Source of the DNA: an uncultured Clostridia bacterium
GTDB taxonomy: Bacteria > Bacillota_I > Bacilli_A > RF39 > UBA660
Assembly: GCA_947304495.1 (NCBI GenBank)
Contig: CAMZBG010000032.1
Location: 1 to 13,502 of the forward strand
Length of the DNA stretch: 13,502 nt
Direction of reading: 5' to 3'
In this document: piece by piece, positions 1 through 7,463 of the stretch
How positions within the stretch are numbered: position 1 is the stretch's first letter
Layout: every line of letters begins with the position of its first letter
Translations under genes and position numbers: made by a program
The notes under the pieces: model-generated
Databases searched by the model: none
Told to the model about the DNA's origin: nothing
Seen by the model: only the letters and a program-made list of their open reading frames with translations

Positions 1-11
1 CCGGTTGGCAG

Positions 12-100
12 TTAATAATATACCAAACATTTCACTTCTTGTCAACAACTTTTTTGTTTTTTTGCAATTTTTTGTCTATTTTAGTCTGGTATATTACTAA
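12..100. repeat. Inverted pair of a 14-base motif around the left-edge promoter
   Basis: TGGTATATTACTAA on the plus strand at 87-100 recurs on the minus strand at 12-25 as TGGTATATTATTAA (13 of 14 bases). The minus copy contains the extended -10 of the outgoing promoter. The plus copy has no matching -35 at a usable distance. The pair could be two copies of an operator or simply AT-rich coincidence. The rest of 1-211 is AT-rich with no coding potential that I can support. Confidence 0.45.
17..45 (-). promoter_or_regulatory. Strong sigma-A type promoter firing out of the left edge
   Basis: On the minus strand TTGACA (40-45) is followed after exactly 17 bases by TATATT (17-22), and the -10 is preceded by TGG, giving an extended -10. 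Just upstream of the -35 are three T-runs on the plus strand (50-55, 57-63, 68-73), which are A-tracts on the promoter strand, as in an UP element. Transcription would begin near base 10 and leave the window at once, so the target is unseen. The strength of the elements would suit a stable RNA or an abundant-protein gene, but that is inference. Confidence 0.8.
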
Positions 101-158
101 ATCTACCTATTTTTTATACTTTTTACCCTTTTTTACTATTTTTTTAATCCAATTAATA

Positions 159-184
159 AATGAATAGCCAAATCGCTATTCATT
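159..184 (-). terminator. Weak hairpin after lgt
   Basis: TGAATAGC at 161-168 pairs with GCTATTCA at 175-182 around a six-base loop, extendable by two A-T pairs. It lies about 28 bases downstream of the lgt stop. The following minus-strand sequence is T-rich but lacks a solid U-run, so termination here is probable rather than clear. Confidence 0.45.
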
Positions 185-211
185 ATATATTATTCACCAA
201 TTTATAAATAA

Positions 212-976
212 TTACTCTTTTTGCCTACTTTTTATAATTAATCCACATAATCCAACAATTATTAAAACAATTGATACTGCTTGGCTTATCCTTATATTAC
301 CTAAATATAAACTATCTGTTCTAAGTCCTTCGATTAAAAATCTTCCAATTCCATACCAAATGAAATAGCAATATGTAACAATTCCTCTTTTTCTTTTAAC
401 TATTTTCCTTATAATAAGCAATAAACCAAAGCCAAGTAGACACCATAAAGATTCATATAAAAATGTTGGATGATAATAAACACCATTAATGTGCATTCCA
501 TCAATAATAAAGTTAGGTAAATGCAAACTTTTTAAAAACGCTAAAGATACTTCTCCTCCATGAGCTTCGCCATTAAAGAAATTACCCCATCTGCCAATAG
601 CTTGACCAATAATCAAACTGGGAACAATTATATCAGTCGTAGTTAATATATCTTCCTTTCTTTTTTTTGCTTCATATATGATTGCCAAGAATCCTCCAAT
701 AATAGCACCATATATAGCAATACCGCCTTCCCATATTTTAAAGATATCTAAGATATTATCCTTATAGTCTTTAAAATTAAAGATAACATAATATATTCTA
801 GCTCCAACAATTCCCCAAATAATCATTTTAAAGATAATATCTTCAATATAGTTTCTTTTACCAACTTTCTTACTTTCATTTATAGCTAGATACATACCCA
901 ACAAAATTGCCAGTAGCATAATAACGGAATACCAATATATTGTAATCGGCCCAATATTTATAAATACTCTATTCAT
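212..976 (-). CDS. lgt: Prolipoprotein diacylglyceryl transferase
   Basis: Lgt moves a diacylglyceryl group from phosphatidylglycerol to the lipobox cysteine of prolipoproteins in the cytoplasmic membrane, the first step of lipoprotein maturation. The 254-residue product has about seven hydrophobic segments. It carries the family signature GRWGNFFNGE at 128-137 followed by AHGGE, a GGIAIYG loop at 84-90, a YHPTFLYES segment at 168-176, and an RFLIEGLR motif at 212-219. The start is the ATG at 976, preceded by GAGGA six bases away. An in-frame TTG at 1024 would add 16 residues, but that TTG is the -35 box of a near-perfect promoter and has no ribosome binding site. The gene is its own transcription unit behind the khpA terminator. 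Length and motifs are normal for the family. Confidence 0.96.
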   Translation of the reverse strand: MNRVFINIGPITIYWYSVIMLLAILLGMYLAINESKKVGKRNYIEDIIFKMIIWGIVGARIYYVIFNFKDYKDNILDIFKIWEGGIAIYGAIIGGFLAIIYEAKKRKEDILTTTDIIVPSLIIGQAIGRWGNFFNGEAHGGEVSLAFLKSLHLPNFIIDGMHINGVYYHPTFLYESLWCLLGFGLLLIIRKIVKRKRGIVTYCYFIWYGIGRFLIEGLRTDSLYLGNIRISQAVSIVLIIVGLCGLIIKSRQKE

Positions 977-995
977 AATATCATCCTCAGTTAAT

Positions 996-1024
996 ATTAT
1001 AAGGTTGGGTATATTGAAAGTCAA
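996..1024 (-). promoter_or_regulatory. lgt promoter
   Basis: TTGACT at 1019-1024 and TATAAT at 996-1001 on the minus strand, separated by exactly 17 bases. The predicted transcript start near 989 leaves only about 13 bases before the ATG at 976, almost all of it taken up by the GAGGA ribosome binding site. The -35 starts immediately after the T-run of the khpA terminator. Confidence 0.88.
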
Positions 1025-1025
1025 T

Positions 1026-1047
1026 AAAAAAGCACTAAGTGCTTTTT
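1026..1047 (-). terminator. rpsP-khpA terminator
   Basis: On the minus strand AAAAGCAC, loop TTA, GTGCTTTTTT forms a stem of about nine pairs with a closing T-run at 1026-1031. The stem overlaps the last two bases of the khpA stop codon. Confidence 0.85.
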
Positions 1048-1297
1048 AATATGAATCTACATTAATACGTACTTTTTTATTTTCTTCAGTCAAACTAGAT
1101 GCTGCCTGTACGATTGTTCTGATACTATTAATTATTTTACCATCTTTACCAATTACTCTACCCATATCATCTGAAGATATTAATACTTCAATCTTAATTG
1201 CATTTTCTTCGTCAGTTTCAAATTCTTTTACAGATACAGATTCAGGATCAGATACTATTTTTTTAATAATGCTTTCAGTTAATACTACTAAATCCAT
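1046..1297 (-). CDS. khpA: KH-domain RNA-binding protein KhpA (YlqC family)
   Basis: This is a small cytoplasmic RNA-binding protein of 83 residues made of a single KH domain. The GxxG loop is GKDG at 50-53 within RVIGKDGKIINSIR, the nucleic-acid contact of KH folds. Family members in Gram-positive bacteria work with KhpB in post-transcriptional control that affects cell shape and division; that role is taken from the family. The ATG overlaps the rpsP stop by one base (TAATG), so translation is probably coupled, with AAGG about seven bases upstream as ribosome binding site. rpsP-khpA adjacency is common in Bacillota, where ylqD, rimM and trmD often follow; here the operon stops at a terminator. 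Confidence 0.93.
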   Translation of the reverse strand: MDLVVLTESIIKKIVSDPESVSVKEFETDEENAIKIEVLISSDDMGRVIGKDGKIINSIRTIVQAASSLTEENKKVRINVDSY

Positions 1298-1569
1298 TAT
1301 TTACCTTGTTTCTTTTCATGGAATTTTTTCATAATTCCTGCATTACTTAATAGATTCTTAACAGTATCAGTAGGAATAGCACCTTTTTCTAACCAAGCAA
1401 GAGCTAATTCCTCATTTAATTTAATTTCAGCAGGAGTTACTAATGGATTGTATGTTCCAATTAATTCAATTATTTTACCATCTCTAGGACTTCTAGAGTC
1501 AGCAACTACTACTCTATAAAATGGAGCCTTCTTAGCACCCATTCTTTTTAATCTCATTTTTACTGCCAT
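1297..1569 (-). CDS. rpsP: 30S ribosomal protein S16
   Basis: S16 is a primary 16S rRNA-binding protein needed for 30S subunit assembly. The 90-residue product starts [14 protein letters not shown] and contains [17 protein letters not shown] and IGTYNPL, all typical of S16, at the normal family length. The ATG at 1569 is chosen because GGAGGAA lies about six bases upstream. An in-frame ATG at 1590 would add seven residues made of that same Shine-Dalgarno region and is rejected. The gene has its own consensus promoter and runs into khpA with a one-base overlap. Confidence 0.97.
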   Translation of the reverse strand: MAVKMRLKRMGAKKAPFYRVVVADSRSPRDGKIIELIGTYNPLVTPAEIKLNEELALAWLEKGAIPTDTVKNLLSNAGIMKKFHEKKQGK

Positions 1570-1595
1570 ATTTATTCCTCCTTCACACATCTAAT

Positions 1596-1624
1596 ATACT
1601 AACACATTAAATATATGCTGTCAA
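1596..1624 (-). promoter_or_regulatory. rpsP-khpA promoter
   Basis: TTGACA at 1619-1624, a 17-base spacer, then TAGTAT at 1596-1601 preceded by TGT (extended -10). It begins only 15 bases after the trxA stop codon, with no terminator visible between them, so some read-through from cvpA-trxA is likely. Confidence 0.88.
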
Positions 1625-1639
1625 CCTTTTTTTGATACA

Positions 1640-1936
1640 CTATTTCAAAAATTCTTCCAATGCACCCTTATTAAGAAATCCGACATTTCTTTTTACTTCT
1701 TTACCATTCTCTAACAAAACTAAAGTTGGTATAGACATTACTCCATATTCACGAGATAAATCTTCAAATTGATCAGTATCTACTTTTATAACTTTAATTT
1801 CACTCTCTGCTTCTTCCAAAACAGGACCTAACATTTTACAAGGACCACACCAAGTAGCAAAGAAATCGACAAGTACTTTTTCTTCTTTAGCTATTAAATC
1901 ACTAAAATTATCTTTTTCTAAATGTATTATTTCCAT
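1640..1936 (-). CDS. trxA: Thioredoxin
   Basis: This is a cytoplasmic dithiol-disulfide oxidoreductase. The 98-residue protein contains the classical active site WCGPC at 29-33, the cis-proline in SIPT (Pro70), the buried Asp in VLVDFFA and the C-terminal GFLNKGALEEFL segment. It is slightly shorter than the usual 104-110 residues because the N-terminus begins close to the second strand. The ATG at 1936 follows GTGAGGAG at good spacing. It lies 18 bases after cvpA and is probably co-transcribed with it. In Bacillus trxA lies downstream of a cvpA-polX-mutS2 cluster, so this looks like a shortened version of that neighbourhood. Confidence 0.95.
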   Translation of the reverse strand: MEIIHLEKDNFSDLIAKEEKVLVDFFATWCGPCKMLGPVLEEAESEIKVIKVDTDQFEDLSREYGVMSIPTLVLLENGKEVKRNVGFLNKGALEEFLK

Positions 1937-1954
1937 ATTATCTCCTCACTTATA

Positions 1955-2665
1955 TTATTTGTATTTATCCAAGAACGATGTATCATCGACGCTAATTTTA
2001 TTTTGTCTAATCAATTTCTCTGCTGATTCTACAGTAATAAAATCATGTTTTAACATTAAATCTAATGATTCTTCATTTATCTGTGTATTAGATTTATTAT
2101 CTTTATTATCGACAACATCATATATTTCATCATATATTTCCAATGTCTTACTCGTATATTCAGACAATATTGGTGTATGATTCAATATATATCTAGCAAC
2201 ATTTGATGTATACACTTCTCTAAAATTAATAATTGGTAAAGTTAATGCAAATAATACTAAATATACCCAAATATAACTTTCGACAAGTCCAACAAAAAAT
2301 CCTAATATTTTTGATGGAATACTTAAAATAACTGTTGCTTCCAATACTCTTTCAATAAGACCAGTTATTCCTAATAACACACGATAAACAAGCATTAACA
2401 CTGAAGCAATTATCAAGAAAGCTAACATTTCATAAAAGATAATGTTTAAAACTTGAATGCCTTTAAATACTCCCCATAAATCTAAAAATGGTAGATTTTC
2501 ATAAAAAAATACAGATAAGCTATTCTTTAATACAAATGATAAGATAATAACTACTAATAATCCTACGACACTTGTTAACTTTTTAATAACTCCTTCCTTA
2601 AATCCTACTAAACCACCAAGTAATATAAAAAGTAAGATAATGGCATCAATTAATCCAATCTTCAT
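1955..2665 (-). CDS. CvpA-family membrane protein
   Basis: The product has 236 residues. The first 145 or so hold four to five hydrophobic segments. They open with MKIGLIDAIILLFILLGG followed by a GFKEGVIKKL segment, which is the CvpA/colicin V production signature of an Asp in the first helix and a Gly-Phe-x-x-Gly turn. The last 80 residues are hydrophilic, predicted cytoplasmic and rich in D, N, K and E. Homologues in Bacillus are membrane proteins of unclear function. The ATG at 2665 has GGGAGG eight bases upstream. It is divergent from rnhC and leads into trxA. The biochemical role cannot be read from the sequence. Confidence 0.8.
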   Translation of the reverse strand: MKIGLIDAIILLFILLGGLVGFKEGVIKKLTSVVGLLVVIILSFVLKNSLSVFFYENLPFLDLWGVFKGIQVLNIIFYEMLAFLIIASVLMLVYRVLLGITGLIERVLEATVILSIPSKILGFFVGLVESYIWVYLVLFALTLPIINFREVYTSNVARYILNHTPILSEYTSKTLEIYDEIYDVVDNKDNKSNTQINEESLDLMLKHDFITVESAEKLIRQNKISVDDTSFLDKYK

Positions 2666-2683
2666 AAAATACCTCCCATAAAA

Positions 2684-2689
2684 ATTATA
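2684..2689 (-). promoter_or_regulatory. Possible -10 element for cvpA-trxA
   Basis: TATAAT lies on the minus strand about 20 bases before the cvpA start, within the divergent cvpA-rnhC interval, but no good -35 sits at 16-18 bases. Some promoter must act here because rnhC runs the other way. Confidence 0.4.
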
Positions 2690-2720
2690 TAATAATTTAT
2701 GATAAAAAGAAAGAAAAATG

Positions 2721-2729
2721 TGTTAAAAT
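2721..2729 (+). promoter_or_regulatory. Extended -10 promoter for rnhC
   Basis: TGT followed by TAAAAT (2724-2729) on the plus strand matches an extended -10 element. The -35 region is poor. The transcript would begin a few bases upstream of, or at, the GAGGT ribosome binding site at 2736-2740, giving a very short leader. Confidence 0.45.
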
Positions 2730-2748
2730 AATAGTGAGGTGTAAACGT

Positions 2749-3690
2749 ATGGCTAATAAAGTTATTACTAAGGTTTTAACAGTATCAGATAAAACTAAAG
2801 AAATGATGATTGATTATTTTGATGAATTTAAAAGAGAGAAAACTCCCCAATATGCCATCTTACAAGCTGATGATGGTGGTACTGTCGTAACCTTGTATGA
2901 ATCAGGTAAAGCTGTATTTCAAGGATTTGATGCTGATTTAGCAGCTGATTTTTGGATAGAAACTGAAAAGATTAATTCTGGTAAAGCTATTGTTACTAGT
3001 AGTGATGAAAAGAAAGAAAAAGAAAAAAAAGAAAGAAAAATTCCTTTAAGAATAAACTCTATTGGTAGTGATGAAGTTGGAACTGGTGATTATTTTGGAC
3101 CTATTGTTGTAACTGCTACTTATGTTGATAAAACTAACATTGATTTTCTTTTAGAATTAGGTGTCAAAGACTCTAAAAAAATGACTGATGAAGATATTAA
3201 AAAAGTTGTTCCTGAAGTTATTAAAAAGATACCTTATAATACTTTTATCTTATCAAATAAGCAATACAATGAAACGTATGGTACTGATATGAATATGAAT
3301 AAAATGAAAGCTATTCTTCATAATAAAGTATTATCATCATTTACCAATAAAGAAAAATATCCATACGAATATGCTGTTGTCGACCAATTTGAAAATCCTA
3401 AAAGTTATTATAATCATCTAAAAGATGCTAGTTTTAAAGTATATGGTATTACCTTCTTAACCAAAGCTGAAGATCAATGTTTATCAGTAGCTTGTGCATC
3501 TATCATCAGTAGATATATCTTTCTTAAAGAAATGGATAAAATAAGTAAAGATATTGGTATGCAATTACCAAAAGGAGCTAGTGATAGCGTCGATAGTTTT
3601 GGTATTGAAGTTGTTAAGAAATTTGGTAAAGATAAACTTAAAGATATCGCTAAACTTAATTTTAAAAATACTGAAAGAATACTTAAATAG
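2749..3690 (+). CDS. rnhC: Ribonuclease HIII
   Basis: RNase HIII cleaves the RNA strand of RNA/DNA hybrids in the cytoplasm. The 313-residue protein has the N-terminal TBP-like substrate-binding domain (about 1-85), a lysine/glutamate-rich linker (86-98) and the catalytic RNase H domain. The acidic catalytic set is visible: Asp108-Glu109 in GSDEVGTGDYFGP, Asp212 in AVVDQF, and Glu241 in TKAEDQC; the Glu in the last position fits HIII rather than HII. The ATG at 2749 follows GAGGT eight bases upstream, and a GTG five codons earlier overlaps that site and is rejected. It is the only plus-strand gene, divergent from cvpA and convergent with the transporter-like gene, which it overlaps by eight bases. 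Confidence 0.95.
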   Translation: MANKVITKVLTVSDKTKEMMIDYFDEFKREKTPQYAILQADDGGTVVTLYESGKAVFQGFDADLAADFWIETEKINSGKAIVTSSDEKKEKEKKERKIPLRINSIGSDEVGTGDYFGPIVVTATYVDKTNIDFLLELGVKDSKKMTDEDIKKVVPEVIKKIPYNTFILSNKQYNETYGTDMNMNKMKAILHNKVLSSFTNKEKYPYEYAVVDQFENPKSYYNHLKDASFKVYGITFLTKAEDQCLSVACASIISRYIFLKEMDKISKDIGMQLPKGASDSVDSFGIEVVKKFGKDKLKDIAKLNFKNTERILK

Positions 3691-3700
3691 TATTCTTTTT
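3674..3700. terminator. Bidirectional terminator over two overlapping stop codons
   Basis: AAAGAATAC (3674-3682) pairs with GTATTCTTT (3690-3698) over a seven-base loop, followed by T at 3699-3700 on the plus strand. The rnhC stop TAG (3688-3690) and the convergent gene's stop TAA (3685-3683, read on minus) both lie inside the hairpin. The plus-strand direction has the better T-run. Confidence 0.75.
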
Positions 3701-4711
3701 ATAATGAAAGCTTAACTCAAATACTCCTATTAACATAACATAAAGTATTACTTTTAAATCGCGTAATATAAAATAACTAATACTTAAAATTAATGCCCGA
3801 GTCATACAAAAAATAAATTCAACCAATATAATATAACCAGGATTATTATTGTTAGTCTGATACATATTTAATGTACTAACTAATTCGTTTGTTTTAATAC
3901 CTATTCCCTCCATAAAAGCAATTATTAGCAGTATATTCTTATTGATAATATTTAATTTTAAATACAAAATTATTGTAAAAATAATATTTATATATGGATA
4001 AACTTTATATATATCTATCTTATTAGTAAGTAAATAAATACATATTATTGATGAAATAGTTAAAATAATATTAAATATTCCTACATAAGTTATATTACTA
4101 GTTATTAAATATAAATATAATGGTTCTAATAATATAAAGATTATCTTAAATTGATCGAAGAAAAAGAACTTTAATTGCTGTTTACTATTTATATTGGGAT
4201 ATTCAATTTTAATATATTTTTCTTTTTTAATAAATGAAGTGGGAATAATTTCCATAAAAGATACGAATAAAAGATACATATTTGATATATTACTAATAGC
4301 TATGTAAGAAGCTAATAAACTAGCAATATAAATATATATTAAACTGTTCCCTACCTTTCTTTTTTCTTTTAATAGACATACTCCAAAATAATGTCTTATT
4401 GGATGATAGGTAAACATTGATAATGATATAAATAAAGATATTAAATAAATATTAATAGTTTTATTCATAATATAAAAAGTAACACCAGTTATTATTGATG
4501 ACAACCATAATATATATTTATAACCTATATGGTTACCAATAACTATACTTAAATAACTAATTATACTACCTAAAAAATAACAATTAGTATATATAATTAT
4601 AATATTATCTATAGATATTCCTTTGTTATATAAATATATTACTGAATATATATCAATTATATTTCTGGTAATTGTCGATATAAAAATAAAAATATTATAT
4701 TTTGTTCTCAT
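3683..4711 (-). CDS. Multi-pass membrane protein, MFS transporter-like
   Basis: This predicted integral membrane protein has 342 residues and about ten or more hydrophobic helices, extremely rich in Ile, Tyr, Asn and Lys. The N-terminal half resembles a degenerate major facilitator: Arg and Asp in helix 1 (TRNIIDIYSV), a GISIDN loop, and a GNHIGYKYIL segment after helix 2 reminiscent of MFS motif A. A charged stretch (KKEKYIKIEYPNINSKQQ) separates the two halves. No substrate can be inferred. The start is uncertain: ATG at 4711 (MRTKYN) is preferred to a TTG at 4729, but no clear Shine-Dalgarno precedes either. It follows the alaS terminator, with no clear promoter of its own. Its base composition is more AT-skewed than its neighbours. 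Confidence 0.6.
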   Translation of the reverse strand: MRTKYNIFIFISTITRNIIDIYSVIYLYNKGISIDNIIIIYTNCYFLGSIISYLSIVIGNHIGYKYILWLSSIITGVTFYIMNKTINIYLISLFISLSMFTYHPIRHYFGVCLLKEKRKVGNSLIYIYIASLLASYIAISNISNMYLLFVSFMEIIPTSFIKKEKYIKIEYPNINSKQQLKFFFFDQFKIIFILLEPLYLYLITSNITYVGIFNIILTISSIICIYLLTNKIDIYKVYPYINIIFTIILYLKLNIINKNILLIIAFMEGIGIKTNELVSTLNMYQTNNNNPGYIILVEFIFCMTRALILSISYFILRDLKVILYVMLIGVFELSFHYKKNTI

Positions 4712-4744
4712 GTTATTAGTATGAACCAATAATTAATAAATAAT

Positions 4745-4770
4745 AAAAAAAGAAAGCTTAAGCTTTCTTT
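4745..4770 (-). terminator. alaS terminator
   Basis: The 22-base perfect palindrome at 4749-4770 (AAAGAAAGC TTAA GCTTTCTTT) continues into a seven-base T-run on the minus strand. The last alaS codons and its TAA stop form the 5' arm and loop, so the gene ends inside its own terminator. Confidence 0.88.
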
Positions 4771-7463
4771 ATTATTTGTTTTACTTCGGCTAGATACTTT
4801 TTAATATCTTTAGCATTAGAGCCACCACCTTGAGCAAAGAATTGATTTCCGCCACCATTTCCTTCACAATTAGTACAAATAGCTTTAACGATATTGCCAC
4901 AATGAATTTTTTCATTATTGACATTTGATTTAGCAATAATATTGACATTTGATTTATTTACATTAGCTAATAAAACAAAAGTATTAGACTCTGTATTAGT
5001 TATATTATCAACTAATTGTTTCAAAACTGGTACTTCATAATTCTTAGTTGTTCCTACAATAACATTAATACCATTGATTTCTTCTTTTATCTTTAAGAAT
5101 TCATCGATATTACTTGATGATTTATTAGCTATTTCATCATTGATACTCTTTTCTAACTTTTTAACTGATTGCTTTAATCTCTCTACTTGTTCCTTATAGT
5201 AAACAACATCGGCATAACTATCTAAATGTTGATAATTAACATTGAAATCATAATCAAAGTAATATGCTACTTTTTCCTTCTTAGCATTCTTAACTAAATC
5301 TTTTACTTTTGTCAATAACTTAGTTATTTCATCGTTGTATGGTTTTGTAATTTTTTCTAATTCTTTAGGAATATTACTTCCTGTTGTACCCTCGATACGA
5401 TAAGTATCACTACCTTTATTCTCTAATTTTAAGATAGCAAACGAATCAATTTCACTAGTATTCTTAACATGAGTACCACCACATAATTCAATTGAAGAAC
5501 CGATAGTTACTACTCTAACAATATCGTCATATTTATCTTCAAATAGTGCCATAGCACCTTTATTTTTAGCTTCTTCAATTGGCATATATTGAATATCGGT
5601 TTCAATATTTTTATGAATAACTTCATTTACTTCTTTTTCTAGATTAATAAGTAATTCATCAGATAATTTACCATGATAAGTAAAATCAAAACGAAAAGTT
5701 TTATCATCTACTCTACTACCAGCTTGATGAACTGATGAGCCAAGTGCATTTTGTAATGCTTTTTGTAACAAGTGAGTAGCTGAATGATTATTAGCTGTAT
5801 TTTGTCTTGTTTTCGCATCCACATGGGTTAAAATACTTTCCCCTTTAATAATTGTACCATCTAGTACCTTTACCTTAAGTAAATGTTGTTTATTAGGACA
5901 TTTAATAACATCTAATACTTCTAATTTACAACTATTATTTTTAAGATATCCTTTATCAGCTACCTGTCCACCACTTTCAGCATAAAATGGATTATCTTCT
6001 AAGAATATATAACATTCAGTATTACATTTCTTAACAAATTTACCATTTTTGATGATATCTTTAATATATGTCTTAGAACCTAATTTTTCATAACCAATAA
6101 AATTACTTTTCTCTTTATAATTTAATAATAACTCATTTTGAACATTCATACTAGCATCAACCCTACGATTACGTCTAGCTTGTTCTTTCTGAACTTCCAT
6201 ATTCTTTTTAAATCCTTCATTATCGACAATGAATCCTCTTTCACTAGCACATTCTTCTGTTAATTCAATTGGATAGCCATAAGTATCATATAACTTAAAA
6301 GCATCTTCTCCACTGATTATATTATTTTTGCTAGATGAGAATATTTCTTCTAATTTCTTTTCACCTTGAAGTAATGTTTTTTGAAATAATTCTTCTTCTT
6401 TAGTAATCATTTTCTTTACTTGACGTCTATTTGTTTCAAGTTCTGGATATATTTCTTTATAATTATCGACAACTATATCGGCAAGTTCAGCCATAAATGA
6501 TTTAGGGATATTAAGTTTTCTTCCCATACGTGCAGCTCTTCTTAATAATCTTCTTAATACATATCCTCTACCATAATTTTCAAATGAAGCTCCATCTGAT
6601 AAAGCAAAAGTAATTGTTCTAATATGATCAGCTATTACTTTAAATTCCATTTGTCCTAAATAACTTATTTTAGCTAAATTTTCAATACCATGCATTATTG
6701 GCATAAATAAATCCGTTTCGTAATTAGTTTCTGTTCCTTGAATAATACATGCCATTCTTTCAACACCCATACCGGTATCAATATTCTTACTAGGTAATTC
6801 CTCATATTTATCTCTTGGAACACCTTCTTTAGCATTGTACTGACTAAATACATTGTTCCATATTTCAATATATCTGTCATTTTCTATCTCTTCTTGTAAT
6901 AACTTAATACCTAACTTTTTAGGATCATATTTAGGACCACGATCATAGAAAATTTCAGAATCTGGGCCACTTGGTCCTTCACCTATTTCCCAATAATTCC
7001 CTTCAAGTTTAATAATATGATCTTTAGGCATTCCTAATTTTATCCAAGTATCATATGCATCTTTATCATCTGGATAAATAGTTACATATAATTTTTGAAC
7101 ATCAAATCCAAAATATTTAGGACTAGTAAGTAGTTCCATTGCCCAAGTTAAGGCCTCTGTTTTAAAATAATCACCGATTGAAAAATTACCTAACATTTGG
7201 AAAAATGTATGGTGTCTAGCAGTTTTACCAACTGATTCAATATCACCTGTTCTAATACATTTTTGACAACTTGTAAGTCTTCTATTTTGAGGAACCACAG
7301 TTCCATCAAAGTATTTCTTTAGTGGTGTTACTCCCGCATTAATCCATAATACAGTTGGATCATCATGGGGAATTAAACTAGCTGATTCTACTTCTGTATG
7401 TCCTCTTTCTTTGAAAAACTCAATATATGTTCTAATTATTTCATTACTATTCATTTTCTTCAT
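4758..7463 (-). CDS. alaS: Alanyl-tRNA synthetase
   Basis: AlaRS charges tRNA-Ala and edits mischarged Ser/Gly. The 901-residue class II enzyme shows the motif 2 region ARHHTFFQMLGNFSIGDYF, motif 3 GMGVER, the WNNVFSQYN segment, and the editing domain with zinc ligands His560/His564 (HSATH) and Cys661/His665 (CGGTH). It ends in the oligomerisation/C-Ala domain with the glycine-rich GGGNQFFAQGGG. Length is close to the family norm. ATG at 7463 is chosen because AGAGGTG lies about seven bases upstream; the GTG at 7472 is part of that site, and a third in-frame ATG at 7454 also aligns well with the family. The start lies inside cmk (17-base overlap), so the two are co-transcribed and probably coupled. 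Both are downstream of an alanine T-box. Confidence 0.97.
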   Translation of the reverse strand: MKKMNSNEIIRTYIEFFKERGHTEVESASLIPHDDPTVLWINAGVTPLKKYFDGTVVPQNRRLTSCQKCIRTGDIESVGKTARHHTFFQMLGNFSIGDYFKTEALTWAMELLTSPKYFGFDVQKLYVTIYPDDKDAYDTWIKLGMPKDHIIKLEGNYWEIGEGPSGPDSEIFYDRGPKYDPKKLGIKLLQEEIENDRYIEIWNNVFSQYNAKEGVPRDKYEELPSKNIDTGMGVERMACIIQGTETNYETDLFMPIMHGIENLAKISYLGQMEFKVIADHIRTITFALSDGASFENYGRGYVLRRLLRRAARMGRKLNIPKSFMAELADIVVDNYKEIYPELETNRRQVKKMITKEEELFQKTLLQGEKKLEEIFSSSKNNIISGEDAFKLYDTYGYPIELTEECASERGFIVDNEGFKKNMEVQKEQARRNRRVDASMNVQNELLLNYKEKSNFIGYEKLGSKTYIKDIIKNGKFVKKCNTECYIFLEDNPFYAESGGQVADKGYLKNNSCKLEVLDVIKCPNKQHLLKVKVLDGTIIKGESILTHVDAKTRQNTANNHSATHLLQKALQNALGSSVHQAGSRVDDKTFRFDFTYHGKLSDELLINLEKEVNEVIHKNIETDIQYMPIEEAKNKGAMALFEDKYDDIVRVVTIGSSIELCGGTHVKNTSEIDSFAILKLENKGSDTYRIEGTTGSNIPKELEKITKPYNDEITKLLTKVKDLVKNAKKEKVAYYFDYDFNVNYQHLDSYADVVYYKEQVERLKQSVKKLEKSINDEIANKSSSNIDEFLKIKEEINGINVIVGTTKNYEVPVLKQLVDNITNTESNTFVLLANVNKSNVNIIAKSNVNNEKIHCGNIVKAICTNCEGNGGGNQFFAQGGGSNAKDIKKYLAEVKQIIKKA

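Noticed and set aside
87..100. Plus-strand promoter from TGGTATATT
   Set aside because: The extended -10 is present but no -35 lies at a usable distance and no plus-strand gene follows.
1959..2180. 73-codon plus-strand open frame inside cvpA
   Set aside because: It is antisense to the well-supported cvpA frame, has no ribosome binding site and encodes a low-complexity Ser/Ile-rich product.
4741..4770. Palindromes such as AAAGAAAGCTTAAGCTTTCTTT as mobile-element ends
   Set aside because: Each long palindrome sits at a gene 3' end and continues into a T-run, so terminators explain them; no transposase or target duplication is present.
6695..6880. 61-codon minus-strand frame within alaS
   Set aside because: It lies wholly inside alaS in another frame and shows no domain or start signal.
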